The notes below the pieces were generated by a model, which was not told where the DNA came from, did no database searches, and saw only the letters and a list, made by a program, of their open reading frames with translations. A stretch of 64,000 bases of DNA, taken from the NCBI GenBank assembly GCA_022478985.1, contig JAKSZP010017489.1, forward strand, positions 18,250-82,249, written 5' to 3'. The position numbers and the translations under genes were made by a program. The stretch is from Massospora cicadina. Its lineage: Eukaryota; Entomophthoromycota; Entomophthoromycetes; Entomophthorales; Entomophthoraceae. Of the stretch, positions 33,803 through 43,854 are shown one piece after another; position 1 is the stretch's first letter; each line of letters begins with the position of its first letter.

Positions 33803-34944
33803 TGTTGGGATTTTTGCCCATATTCCCAGCCTGCTAGATTACCTGGTATCGCTAGGGAAAATTCCCTAGGGCGAGGTGAATTGGAAATTGGTTGGCCTGA
33901 GTTTTGAGGAACTACATTTGGGGGATTTTGAGATATTTGCCTGATCATATCTATTGGGATCGATCCAGATGAATACTTAAGATCTCATTGGGTGGAGTTG
34001 CCAACGAAATAAGGGTATCTGATAGTGATTAACTATCAGGTGTACTGATTGGGATTGGTCGGGTTTCATCACCAACTGATTAGGAATAAATAGTAAGTTG
34101 CGAGGTGAGTGATGCTGCCTGCAACTAGCAAATTGATTGGTTGGTGAGTGACCTGCCATACTGGGTAATAAGTCCCATTACCTAAGCAGGTCGCTAGCCA
34201 AATATGGTTGGTTTTCTTGTATTAAGAGGAAAATTAGGGACAAATTTTCCAACTCTTTCCATTTTAGGTCTCAAGGATGTCCAACAACAGAATCCTAGCC
34301 AGGATGGGGAAACCATCGCTGCTGAGATGAGGATGAGTGATTCAATGGCAACGGCTGCCATTTCATTGAAGAGGTGTCAACCAAGGGTTAGACAGCTGAA
34401 TCTCCCACTATATAATTCCCTAGGATTTACTATAATAAAAAACAGTGTTTTACAGTACTTTACAGAGTTTAAAGTTACAGTAACATTATTGATTTGGTGT
34501 ATAGCTAGAATATCAGCTTCTATTGTGTTGTTCTATCTCAAGGATATTATTGCAGAGGGTAATAGTTTGTAAGACTCTCAGAGAGAAGAGTAAAGATCCG
34601 AGTGAGGATCTAGAGACACAGGAACCACAATCAGGTATAACTGCTGACTGTGTTTTGGGCTGAGAGAGAGACTGTCACCAGGGTATCTTAGCGAAGATTG
34701 GGTAGACAAGAGTATAGGGAACAAATCCTTATGAGTATGACTTCAAGAGTATTTAATCGGAAATACTGGCCAAGCGCTGGGCCAAATTATAGCTCAATCT
34801 CAACTATGGATAATAGTCTCCATACTATTATCAATTAATAATACATTCTATACAACGTGATAAAGTGCACAAGGAAACCGAACCTGTGCAGTAAAAAGGT
34901 TACTGGGTTGCTAGCCAATAAACAACCTAGAGTAAATTTATACA
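33803..34944 (+). repeat. Element B 3' LTR
   Basis: 1142 bp, preceded by AAGAGGGGGGATG and ending TAAATTTATACA. By eye close to nine bases in ten of the first 110 equal the 5' copy. Confidence 0.92.
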
Positions 34945-34949
34945 GAAGG

Positions 34950-35250
34950 GTTTTTTTGATTTCTATGATGGTATTTCATGTTACCCATAGACAACTCATA
35001 AACGAAGAGAAATGAGGCAATGATACCTGCCCAGTGGTAAAGCTATTTTTAAAGTAGTTTAAAAGGGATAGCAAGGATGGCCTCAGTTGGAGTAGAAGAG
35101 GGGCGCTGTTCAAGTTTTTACAAGATGGGACAGCGTGTTGCCTAGTTGCAGTTCAAGAGCAGCTATCCTGGTTTAAATTTTAATGTGGAGAGGAGAAGGA
35201 TTACTCACTTGAACGCTCTCCATTTTAGTTGTATGCTTGTGGTGTACAGG
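34950..35250 (-). pseudogene. gag: Element A gag, N-terminal part
   Basis: Minus-strand ATG at 35223-35221 (AAAATGGAGAGCGTTC) matches the gag start of C at 38074 (AAAATGGAGGCTGTTG). Both share a GCATTGCCTCATTnCTCTnnGTTTATGA block further on (here about 35010-34980). The frame is broken. It is cut by B at 34944/34945. Confidence 0.65.
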
Positions 35251-35252
35251 TC

Positions 35253-35270
35253 CCCCTGTAGTGAGCACCA
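35253..35270 (-). other. Element A primer-binding site
   Basis: On the minus strand TGGTGCTCACTACAGGGG, two bases from the LTR end, identical to B and C. Confidence 0.88.
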
Positions 35271-35272
35271 CT

Positions 35273-36242
35273 TGTTGGAATTCAGGAGATTTGGATGCTC
35301 GCTGTTGCTTAGCACCCTGAGTTTCAACAATGTTTGCAGGAGAAGTTTCACTCTATACTTCTGGAATAAATAACTCTAGAGGACTATTTATACTATCATT
35401 ATTTGGAATAAAAATATGTAAATCTAAGAAAGGGTTGATTTCTATAAGTATATATTAATAGGGATCTAGGGGTCAAGAAGCAAACCCTCTTAATGTCTTA
35501 ATGCTTAATATTTAAACATATTGAGGTTAAAAGTGAGTGAGGTGCAAAATTCAGATTAGGCTTGGGATGGAAAAATTAAGAAAACTAAGTATCAACCTAT
35601 CAAAGCTCTCAAACTTTGCCTCACTTTGATAGAATGATCAATGGAGGGTAGATAGCAGGCAAGATGAACCTGTGGGTCAACGATCTAATATAGTTTGGCC
35701 AATTGGATGGCAGGGCCTCATAATGACTTTTGACTTCCTTGATTTCGCCACAGGGTTGGCGCAACCAATTTACAACAAATGAGCTTTTTCAGCCAATGAG
35801 AGTGAGTAATATTATTATCCTAGTTAAAAGGATTCCACTGAGAATTATATTTTATATTTTTCTATTTTATTCGAGGTGGGCTGACCTGGGGACAATACCG
35901 CACCAATTAAGGGAAATCAAATGAATGGGAAAGGAAGATAAAATCTAGAAAAAACTCCACGCACGGCGTATGATAGGCCAGGAACTCATTAGAAACGCCT
36001 TTGCTACCTGCTATTTTGGTTTGGGGCATTGGTGCGCAACGCCAACACAGTCATAATTGTTCCCTACCCAAAGTTCCAGTACTGGAATCAAACTTGGGGA
36101 GGCAGCAATAGAGGTCCCTACTCTACCACTTGGGTATCCTCTCCTATTCCACTGAGAATTGAACATGGTTTTATGTGGGATGTCCGCCTTACTTACCTTC
36201 AAAACACTTTTCACACAAAATTTGACCTGAAATTGTCTGACA
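35273..36242 (-). repeat. Element A 5' LTR, enlarged by a SINE
   Basis: Plus-strand text TGTTGGAATTCAGG...GTCTGACA, 970 bp. Removing the SINE and one copy of its duplication (314 bp) leaves 656 bp, close to the 654 bp of the partner LTR at 8612-9265. Confidence 0.9.
35847..36145 (-). mobile_element. SINE (type B) in the 5' LTR of A
   Basis: It is flanked by the exact 15-bp repeat ATTCCACTGAGAATT (35832-35846 and 36146-36160). On the minus strand it starts AGGAGAGGATACCCAAGTGG, has the B-box-like GTTTGATTCC, a middle GACTGTGTTGGCGTTGCGC, and ends with the LINE-like tail TGTCCCCAGGTCAGCCCACC followed by TCGAATAAAATAG. The ORFs 36011-36262 and 36029-36253 are shadows of it. A 5' fragment of the same family is at 53585-53710. 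Confidence 0.9.
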
Positions 36243-36247
36243 CCAAC

Positions 36248-36979
36248 ATCTGAATATAACAACTTAAAAGGGATTTTTTACCTCAAAAAGATGATGCTAT
36301 AATAAGTTATGGGGAGCTAAAAATTTCACCATTTTTAGATTTCTTCAATGGATACTGATAGATTGACCTGCTCCTGAAGACCAAAAAAATGTGCAGTTAT
36401 TAACTCTCAAGGGTTATTACAACTAACATAAATGCCTCAAGGATTGTGCAATGCGGTGGTCACTTTCCAATGGACAATAGACACTATTGTGGGAGACTCA
36501 AAGATGATTTTCATTCTGTTTTACCTTGACAATATAAATGTATCTTTAGAAACGTTTACCCAACATCTAGCGCAACTGGAAGAAGTCTTTCAAAGGTTGC
36601 CCTGAGCTCAGTTAAAGATTAAGCATAGTAAGTGCCAGTTCTTAAGTTCCAGGTGGAATAACTGAGATATATTGTCAACATTTGAGGAATATAGCCACAA
36701 CCGCAGAAGCTTGAGGCCATCAATCAAATGAAAGAGCTTGAAAGTAATCAAGTTATCCAAGTATTTCACAGAATGGTTGGATATTACACCAGTTCATAAC
36801 TGAATGCACATAACTTGCTGATCTCTTGAACCATTTACTTCAAGGAGATAAATCCTTCCAGTAACCACAAGAATGCAAAGACTTTTTAACTGAATGTGGA
36901 AATCTTTGACTGAAGCCCATGTTCAGAGATACCCTAAATTTAAATAGCCTTTTATTGTAGTCTGATGGGTTGATAATGG
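36248..36979 (+). pseudogene. pol: Element E reverse transcriptase and start of RNase H
   Basis: It resumes E after A: HLN follows IDYQ. Then FHHF-like text, CAVINSQGLLQLT (about 36390-36430), MPQGLCNAVVTFQWTID and FYLDNINVSLETFTQHLAQLEEVFQRL (about 36515-36600). The catalytic box reads YLDNI. RNase H begins with RYPKFK near 36930 and is cut at GATAATGG (36979) by C. Confidence 0.82.
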
Positions 36980-38028
36980 TTTCAGACAATTATAAGTCTG
37001 ATGTTGTATTAAGAGTGATTCTGGGTTTAATTTAAATGAAATTGGCCAAAAGACCCTGGCCAATTCTTGGTGGAACCCTCTGAACTGGGGCAATACTTTT
37101 AATAATTATAAAACTAGGCCAAAAAGCTCGAGTTTGGGTAGCAGGGATATTCCAAATCATCGGCAGAACCAAGGGAGCCATTTGGAGGTCCCTCACTGTT
37201 GTACAACTACCTTTTTTCAAGCTACACTGCAAAGACTGGCTCCTTTTATAGGGTTAGAGGGGTCCAACAAGATGAAATATCTTCCCACCTTCTGATTGGA
37301 CTAAATATATAAAGTTCCTTCCTCATAAAGTACATTTTTCTGTTATTGCTTCCCCATCTGCCCATGCATTGAAGCGAGGCGAGTTCTAGACCAATTTAAT
37401 AAGTTGAATTCCAATATTCCCAAATTTGGATGTTACTAAGCCATATGAACTTTGAGCCTCAATGTTTAAATTTTAGCATTGACTCATTATGAGGGTTTGC
37501 TTTTTATCCCCTCGCTTACACTAATAAAAACTATAAAACCAGGGGGTGTGGCATAGTTGGGATGGGCATCCAACTATTGCCCCTCAAGATGTGGGTATCA
37601 ATCCTATCATGGCAGAAATTTCATTTCTGTGCCAAGAAGATAGTAAGACATGTGGATTCATGCACCATACCTCAGTCTGGTCAAGCAAATTGGTGAAGTA
37701 GGTTAGATATAATCCTGGCCTATCAGAACACATACAGGAAGGTTTTACCCCTGTACTTGGGTTTTGTCCTCCACTCCTATATTTTTGCTCCCACTCCCTA
37801 TCCCCTCTATCAGTGCAGTATATGTCCCAAGGTCGGCTCACCTCAAATAGAAAACTATAAAAGCCCAACTTTTGTATCAATAACGTCTAAAAGATTTATT
37901 AGTCTAAGTAGTGGTGAAAAACTCCCCTTTACGTTACTTCAGCAGTAGAGGTTTAATTCTCCTGTGTTATCATTGAAATCCTGGGCAAATTTGCATTAGC
38001 GAGCATAAACCCTTCCCCTATTCCAACA
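36980..38028 (+). repeat. Element C 5' LTR, enlarged by a SINE
   Basis: 1049 bp. Without the SINE and its duplication (324 bp) it is 725 bp, against 717 bp for the 3' LTR. Blocks such as CCAAAAGACCCTGGCCAATTC and GGTGGAACCCTCTGAA are shared word for word or nearly so with 43200-43250. ORFs within it (37032-37232 and others) are LTR text. Confidence 0.9.
37539..37850 (+). mobile_element. SINE (long type) in the 5' LTR of C
   Basis: It is flanked by the exact 12-bp repeat AAAACTATAAAA (37527-37538 and 37851-37862). It aligns from end to end with 7515-7835: GGTGTGGCATAGT, ATCCTGGCCTATCAGAACAC, GTACTTGGGTTTTGTCCTCC and tail TGTCCCAAGGTCGGCTCACC. The 3' LTR of C lacks it. Confidence 0.92.
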
Positions 38029-38030
38029 AG

Positions 38031-38048
38031 TGGTGCTCACTACAGGGG
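38031..38048 (+). other. Element C primer-binding site
   Basis: TGGTGCTCACTACAGGGG, two bases after the LTR, identical to A and B. Confidence 0.9.
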
Positions 38049-38073
38049 TAGTACAACACATAAATCACTTAAA

Positions 38074-39600
38074 ATGGAGGCTGTTGGGGTATTGACCCTT
38101 CTAGCCTCCCCGCTGATTTTTGACCAAGAATAGCTGCATTGTAATAACAGCTTGCCAATGCTCTAGCTTGACTCAAAAAGCTTGAAAAGCACCCTTTTCA
38201 TGGGGCCCCTCCAGTGAATCAAAAGACCTTTTGTGAGACAAGTTTACCCCAAGTGAGGGTAGCATTGCCTCATTCCTCTATGTTTATGAATATGTTATGT
38301 AAGGAACCTTCAATGAGCAGAAAATAAAGTACCTCCTTCTTTGCTTGGGTCGCCTAGCCCAAGAGATAATGGTTCTCAATATGGCCATGCTCCACACCTG
38401 GGCGGAGGTAAAGGAAGCCCTTGTGGGTGAATTTGGTTCAACCCAAAGATTATGAAAAAGGAAACAGGCTTTATGTGCCTTAGCATGCAGAAGATAGAAT
38501 CAATCTCCTCTTTTGTTAAACTCTTCTATAGGGAAGCTCAGCCACTATTACTCGCGAAAATGCTACCCTTGATGATGCCCTTACGGCCATTATAGATGGC
38601 TTAGCTTCTCACCCTCCTATAGCCCAGCATCTTATCTCCATTAAATGCCACCTACAGTCTATCCGTGATATTAAGGAGGCACTGCTTAAAGTGGCTGATA
38701 TTTATAAGGTTAAAGCTACTTCAGGTTTTGGGTCAAACCCCCAGGTTCTGACCATTGAAAATTACTCAACTGTAGCCCCACTGCAGGAGGCTACGATGAG
38801 CCCTATGGGCCACCCTATGCTGGTTACTACTCTGAGCCCAGCACCTGCGGTGAAGCTCAAGCCTGATCTTCCTCCACCCAACCAACCTGAGGCTCTCAAG
38901 CCCATAAGTCAGAGTGCATCATCATCAAAAGGGCAGCGCTCCCTGCCCCCATCTTGCCACCAAGATCTCCTTTTGTCAGCCAAAGAGCCCCTCCATTTGG
39001 CTCTTAAGCCAAAACCCCTTTCTCATGTGCCATTCACCTCCACTAACAATATGTTAAAGGACCAGGTCATCAAATCTTAACCTCTTGTTTCACAAAAGCA
39101 CACAGCAGCTTATCAACCTAAAGCTGGCGTAGTTAAAGTATCCACCTCCACAATGCTATCTCCTCAGACCTCTCACCTGAAGAGTTCTTCTCCTCCATTG
39201 GCCCAAAAGTTGGTGCAGCTACGATGCTCCCTTCAAAAACCAAAAGGGTAGATGAGCGCCAAAAAAAACCTCCTCTATGAGAACAAGCTGGTTTCTCAGC
39301 CCCCTCTTAGCAACTTGTTGAGGTGCATTGACAATCCCTCTGATGAAGGGTCTGAAATGGGTGAAGACGCGGGCTATTATATCTTGGGAGCCCCCATGGA
39401 AGTGCAGATTCCGGATAGGCTTAGGCCTGAAAGAATTGATATAGCCATGATACCACGACGAACCTATCTTAAACATTTGTTAAGGTTATTAGAGGTGATT
39501 GATATTGCCAGTGATGATGATCAGTTTAAAGGTAAAGTGATATGATTTACCCAGCAGGTTCATACCCTCCAATATATTAAAGATAAGTACCCTGCGATGA
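38074..39600 (+). pseudogene. gag: Element C gag remnant
   Basis: ATG 38074 matches the gag start of A. The body is broken. The frame 38691-39080 is open and rich in Pro, Ser and Lys (AVKLKPDLPPPNQPEALKP), like a gag C-terminal region. The frame 39252-39545 carries IPDRLRPERIDIAMIPRRTY...EVIDIASDDDQ, which aligns with A at 24188-24427. No zinc knuckle is seen, as in A. Confidence 0.7.
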
Positions 39601-39689
39601 CTCAACGCCTTGCCACCACTTTACAATTGAAGAAGTTTCTCGCCCTCCCCCTACTTTTGGTAGCATAATAACCAAGGTAGAGATTGTCA

Positions 39690-40000
39690 TTAATATGGTG
39701 AAAGTTCTAGCCATCCATGATATGGGTGTTCCGGTGAATGTGGTCTCTTCAAAGCTCATCAATAAAATTAAGTTAGTGCCGAACCTGGACTATTCACAAG
39801 AGTTTAGAACTACAGGGACTGACAATACGCGAGCTATTGGAGCCTACTCTTCTTTACCCATACAAATTGGGAAACTCCTACTGGATGCCCCCGCTGTGGC
39901 ATTAAACAGTAACGCATACGACCTACTCATTGGCACTCAATTCATGATTGAGCTTGATGGAATCATTAATATGAAATAGGGATTTCTCTCCCTTCTAAAT
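39690..40000 (+). pseudogene. pol: Element C aspartic protease
   Basis: The frame 39695-39979 is open: VLAIHDMGVPVNVVSSKLINKIKL (39705-39775), then TTGTDNTRAIGAYSSLPIQIG and YDLLIGTQFMIELDGIINM. The active-site DTG has become DMG (ACG to ATG, a CpG transition), which would abolish activity. A retains DTG at the same place. Confidence 0.87.
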
Positions 40001-40129
40001 TATAAAGTCCCCTTAGTCTTTACCAACGATGAGATCAAGAAAAAAGAGTACTTCTGCATCGTTTAGTACCCTTCATCCGCCCTTACTCTTACTTATATCA
40101 CGTCAGGCAGAAACACAAAAAAGCTGCCT

Positions 40130-40440
40130 GACTCCGTGGATGCTTCAGAGGGCATTCCCTTGTATGCGCCAGAAGAGGTAGTAGTCAAAGCGGGTGAACA
40201 AAAGGTGATAGACACCACAATTATTGTGCAAATCCCCCACAACTGCCTTCTGCACTTAAAGAGCATTGATGTAATAAGTCCTATGAAACCTCAATTGTTG
40301 CCAGGTATCCTAGACCCTGCCTACCAGCGACCTATCACTCTTCTGCTGAGATCTTACTTACAAGGATATGGTCTTAAAGCAGCATCAGGAGATTGGAAAA
40401 CCCCTGCTGATTCCAATTGAGGACATCCACCTTGTCCATT
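40130..40440 (+). pseudogene. Element C dUTPase-like domain
   Basis: Frame 40136-40420: EGIPLYAPEEVVVKAGEQKVI (dUTPase start YDLYA..D..IP.GE...V), IPHNCLLHLKSIDVI (the strand before PRSGLA), then LPGILDPAYQRPITLLLRS with Asp and Tyr of motif 3 in place. A shift near 40370 leads into IGKPLLIPIEDIHLV, the GDRIAQL-type strand. The Asp of motif 1 is missing (IPL for YDL). Confidence 0.7.
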
Positions 40441-41860
40441 GTATTGGGTCTATGCTAGATATGGGACTACCCACTGACCAAAAGATATGTGCCTTGCCCA
40501 ACATTGAAATTTTTGACAATCTAATTCCCGCTGAGCTTAATAAAGTTCATTCTTTATTGGAGTGATATAGTGACATTTTATTCAAATCTGATGCTGACTA
40601 TGGGCATATGAAGGGTTGAACTCATACCATTGATGTTTGTGTTTCCAAGCTTATTTGATCCAAGCCTTATTGGAAATCAAAAGATGAGGAGCTCCAGGTT
40701 AGGACGGAGCTTAAAAAGTTACTGGACGTGGGGCTACTAGTGCCTTCTCAAAGCCCTTGGTCATCTCTGCTATTACTCATAGAAAAGAAGAATGGTGGGA
40801 ATTATATAGTTATGGACTACCACAAACTTAACAACCTCAAGAAGAAGGAAAGCTACCCAATCCCGCAAATTGACGACGCTCTGTCCCAACTCTCTGGTCC
40901 TAAGTTCATTTCTGCCATAGACTTGGTTGGAGGATACTGGAAGATGGATCTTTCTCCACAAACCCAGGAAAAGTGTGCGCTTATCTGCAGTGAGGGTCTC
41001 TTCCAACCTAACCGACTACCACAATGGTTGTGCAATGCGCCCAAAACTTTTCAGTGAGCCATGGACCACATCTTGCAGGATCTGAAGCTTATTTGCGAAT
41101 CTATATTTTGATGATATCATCATATTCTCCCAAAATGTTCAATGAGCACCTTTCTCACTTAAAGGAACTTTTCCATTGCCCGTGAGCCTCTCACATTAAG
41201 CTGAAGCCTTCCAAGTGAACTTTCTTCCATAAGAAGTTGGATTTCCTTGGCCACGCCATCTCCCTAGATGGAATCCAGCCTCTCCATGATAAGGTTGAGT
41301 GATATCCAAGATGCCTGCCCCCAAAACCCTCCATGGTATTCAGGTGTTCTTGGCCATGATGGGATATTACCATCAATTTATCTCCAAATTTGCTCAACTC
41401 AGTGAGCTCCTCATACAACGTTTAACTAAGAACACCCCTTTCCATTATGGTATGGAACAACAGGCGGCTTTTGAAACGCTAAAAAATTTGCTGCAGCGAC
41501 ATTAATTCTACGCCACCCTGACTATAGTAAGCCCTTCATGCTGTTTACTGATGCCTCCAACTATGCTGTGAACTATTTTGGCTTAACTGGATGAGCATGG
41601 GGTTGATCATCCCGTTTCATACTTCAGCAAGGTGCTTTCTAAGGCAGAACGCAACTATAGCGTCACTGAGAGGGAGTGCCTAGCTGTCTTGCTCGCTGTT
41701 AATTATTACCGCCCTTTCTCATATGGGACCTCGTTTAGAGCGGTTACTGACTACGCCTCTCCAAAGTGGTTACAGAATATGAAAGATCCCACTGGGCGGT
41801 TGGCTCGCTGGGCTATTAAGCTCCAGTACTATGATATGACCATTGAACACTGAGCCAGGA
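40441..41860 (+). pseudogene. pol: Element C reverse transcriptase and RNase H
   Basis: RT: GLLVPSQSPWSSLLLLIEKKN (about 40730), IVMDYHKLNNLKKKESYPIP, AIDLVGGYWKMDLS, EKCALICSEGLFQPN and PKTFQ, with TGA 41055-41057 for the arginine of FQRAMD. Catalytic YFDDI survives in a shifted frame (about 41103-41117). RNase H: ERNYSVTERECLAVLLAVNYYRP and RAVTDYASPKWLQNMKDPTGRL (41647-41795). Confidence 0.88.
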
Positions 41861-43115
41861 TGGGTCACATGAATGTCGATGGGTTGACTCGGCTGCCCAC
41901 CCTTCATTTAGATAATAATGAAGCAGAGTGTCTACATGATTTTATAATGACCCCTGATGCTTGGGAGGATGAGGATGAACCAGTTCAGAAGATGCTAGCT
42001 CGCCATTCCCGTAACATGAAGGTGAATAATGGCCATCTATACAAGAAAGTAGGGGTGAACTGGTTACCCTACCTCCGACCATCTGAGTGATTACCTGCCA
42101 TTATGGAGTCTCATGCCATCCTAGGGCATAGTGGAGTGTGGAAAACCTGTGAGTAGGTGAAAGAATGCTACTAATTGGAGGGAATCATGGAGACCACCAT
42201 CAAATTCCTGGATGTCTGTCTGACATGCAAAAAGCAAAAAAGAATTAAAACCAAGTACTAATATCAGCCTACCACTCCTCAACAGACCTTCCACACCATA
42301 AGCCTAGATGTGGTTGGCCCTCTACCCCAAACTACGGGTGGAAATCGATATATCTTGGTAGGGATTGATCACTTTACCAAATGGGTCGAGGCTGTGGCTA
42401 TCCCAGCTCAGATGGCTAAAGCCACAGACACTTTCCTCCACCAATATATCTTTACTCAATACAGTTGCCCTCAAGTTCTATTCTGTGATAATGATAAAGG
42501 CTTCACCTCCTGAGTTGTGAAGATCCTTGATACCTCCATGGGCACGCAACAGCCCTTTTCTGACCCTTACAATCCTTTGACCAATAGTACCGTGGAAAGA
42601 GCCAATGGGGCCCTGGTCTCTATATTAAGGAAAATGGCCACTTCAGACCCCTTCACTGGGATCAGTACTTACCAAGAGCCCTCATGACCTACCTTATCAG
42701 TTACCACAGGATCCTTAAGATGTCTTCTTTCTGTGTGTTGTATGGACGGAAACCTGGGGTGCCAGCATTATTAACCAAAGACATTTTCACTGATAGGATT
42801 GACCCTGAGCAAGCCGTGAAGAAGTTGGCATAGCACATCATTCAGTTACAATAAGAGGCTATATTTTTTATTTGGACAAAACCGTCACAAAAGAGGGTCA
42901 AGTCGCTAATAAGCTCCAGCCTCCTCTTCCTTCCTTCCAAGTATCTGAATTGGTGAATTAACTATCACCACTAGAAGGAATAAAATTGGGTCTATTTGGG
43001 AAGACCTTTTTTAGTCATTTATAAGCGAGTAGAGTACTCCATCAAATCCCTTGCTACAGGAGTTACTATCACCTGTGTTCATGGCTGATTATTGTGACCT
43101 TATTCTCCTTTAAAC
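41861..43115 (+). pseudogene. pol: Element C integrase
   Basis: After RNase H, MNVDGLTRLPTLHL (about 41869) leads to the zinc domain SHAILGHSGVWKTCE (about 42110) and CLTCKKQKR (about 42220). The core has LDVVGPLPQTTGGNRYILVGIDHFTKWVEA (shown over 42305-42395), LFCDNDKGFTS (Asp, about 42479) and NSTVERANGALVSILRKM (Glu, about 42585). The C-terminal part to the purine tract is broken. Confidence 0.87.
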
Positions 43116-43132
43116 ACTCTTGAAGGGGGTGA

Positions 43133-43849
43133 TGTCAGACAATTACAAGTCTTATGTTGTATTAACTGTGATTTGAGGTTTTGATTTAAATGAAATCAGC
43201 CAAAAGACCCTAGCCAATTCTTGGTGGAACCCTCTGAATTGGGGCAACACTTTTAATAATTACAGAACTCGGCCAAAAAGCTCAAGTTTGGGTAGCAGAG
43301 ATATTCCAAATTATCTGCAGAACTAAGGGAGCCATTTGGAGGTCCCTCACTGTTGTACAACTACCTTATTTAAGCTGCACCGCAAATCTGTCCCCCTTTA
43401 TAGGGTTGGAGGGGGTCAACAAGGTGAAAATACTTTCCCGCCTTCTGATTGGACTAAATATAAAGTTTCTTCCTCATGGGTACATTTTTCTGGTTATTGC
43501 TTCCTCATCTGCCCATGCATTGAAGCGAGGTGAATTCTTGACCAATCTAATAAGTTGAATCCCAATATTTTCAAATTTGGATGTTACTAAGCCATCCAAA
43601 CTTTGAGCCTCGACGTTTAAGTATTAGCATCAACTTATTATGTAATTTAACTTTTTAAACCCTCTCTTACACTAATAAAAGCTATAATAACTCAACTTTT
43701 TTGTAATAACTTCTAAAAGTTTTATTAGTCTAACTAGTGGTGAAAACCCCTTTACGTTACTTTGGAAGTAGAGATTTAATTCCCCTATGATACTATTAGT
43801 CTGGGGTAAATTTGCACCAGCGAGCATACACCATTCCCCAATTCCAACA
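43133..43849 (+). repeat. Element C 3' LTR
   Basis: 717 bp, TGTCAGACAATTACAAG...ATTCCAACA, preceded by CTTGAAGGGGGTGA. The 65-aa ORF 43336-43533 is LTR text. Confidence 0.92.
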
Positions 43850-43854
43850 AATTG

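Larger units (their letters stand above)
25398..34944 (+). mobile_element. Element B: 9.5-kb Ty3/gypsy retrotransposon with long LTRs, inserted in the gag of A
   Basis: LTRs of 1141 and 1142 bp (25398-26538, 33803-34944), TGTTGGGATTTTTGCCC...TACA, lie inside an exact 5-bp duplication GAAGG (25393-25397 and 34945-34949). Order: LTR, primer site, gag, protease, dUTPase-like, RT, RNase H, integrase, then about 2 kb with antisense frames, purine tract AGAGGGGGGA, LTR. It is in plus orientation, opposite to A. Decay is moderate. Confidence 0.93.
8612..36242 (-). mobile_element. Element A: Ty3/gypsy retrotransposon, minus strand, split by four later insertions
   Basis: A sits in the RT gene of E with an exact 5-bp duplication, CCAAC (8607-8611 and 36243-36247). 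Read on the minus strand from right to left: 5' LTR 36242-35273 (with a SINE), primer site 35270-35253, gag 35250-34945, [B], gag 25392-24170, protease, dUTPase-like, RT and RNase H down to 22001, [LINE], RNase H end and integrase 16718-15984, [F], integrase end 9838-9266, 3' LTR 9265-8612. Each insert has its own target duplication and the protein resumes on the far side. A belongs to the same family as C (TGTCAGACAATT LTR start, same purine tract, aligned proteins). Confidence 0.9.
36980..43849 (+). mobile_element. Element C: Ty3/gypsy retrotransposon of the same family as A, inserted in the RNase H gene of E
   Basis: LTRs 36980-38028 and 43133-43849 (TGTCAGACAATTA.AAG...ATTCCAACA; the first G has become T at 36981). 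Flanks are AATGG (36975-36979) and AATTG (43850-43854), four of five bases equal. The RNase H of E reads T-D-N-G before and A-L-G-V-I-L-S-Q after. Inside: primer site, gag, protease, dUTPase-like, RT, RNase H, integrase, purine tract CTTGAAGGGGGTGA. The 5' LTR is 332 bp longer because of a SINE. Confidence 0.9.
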
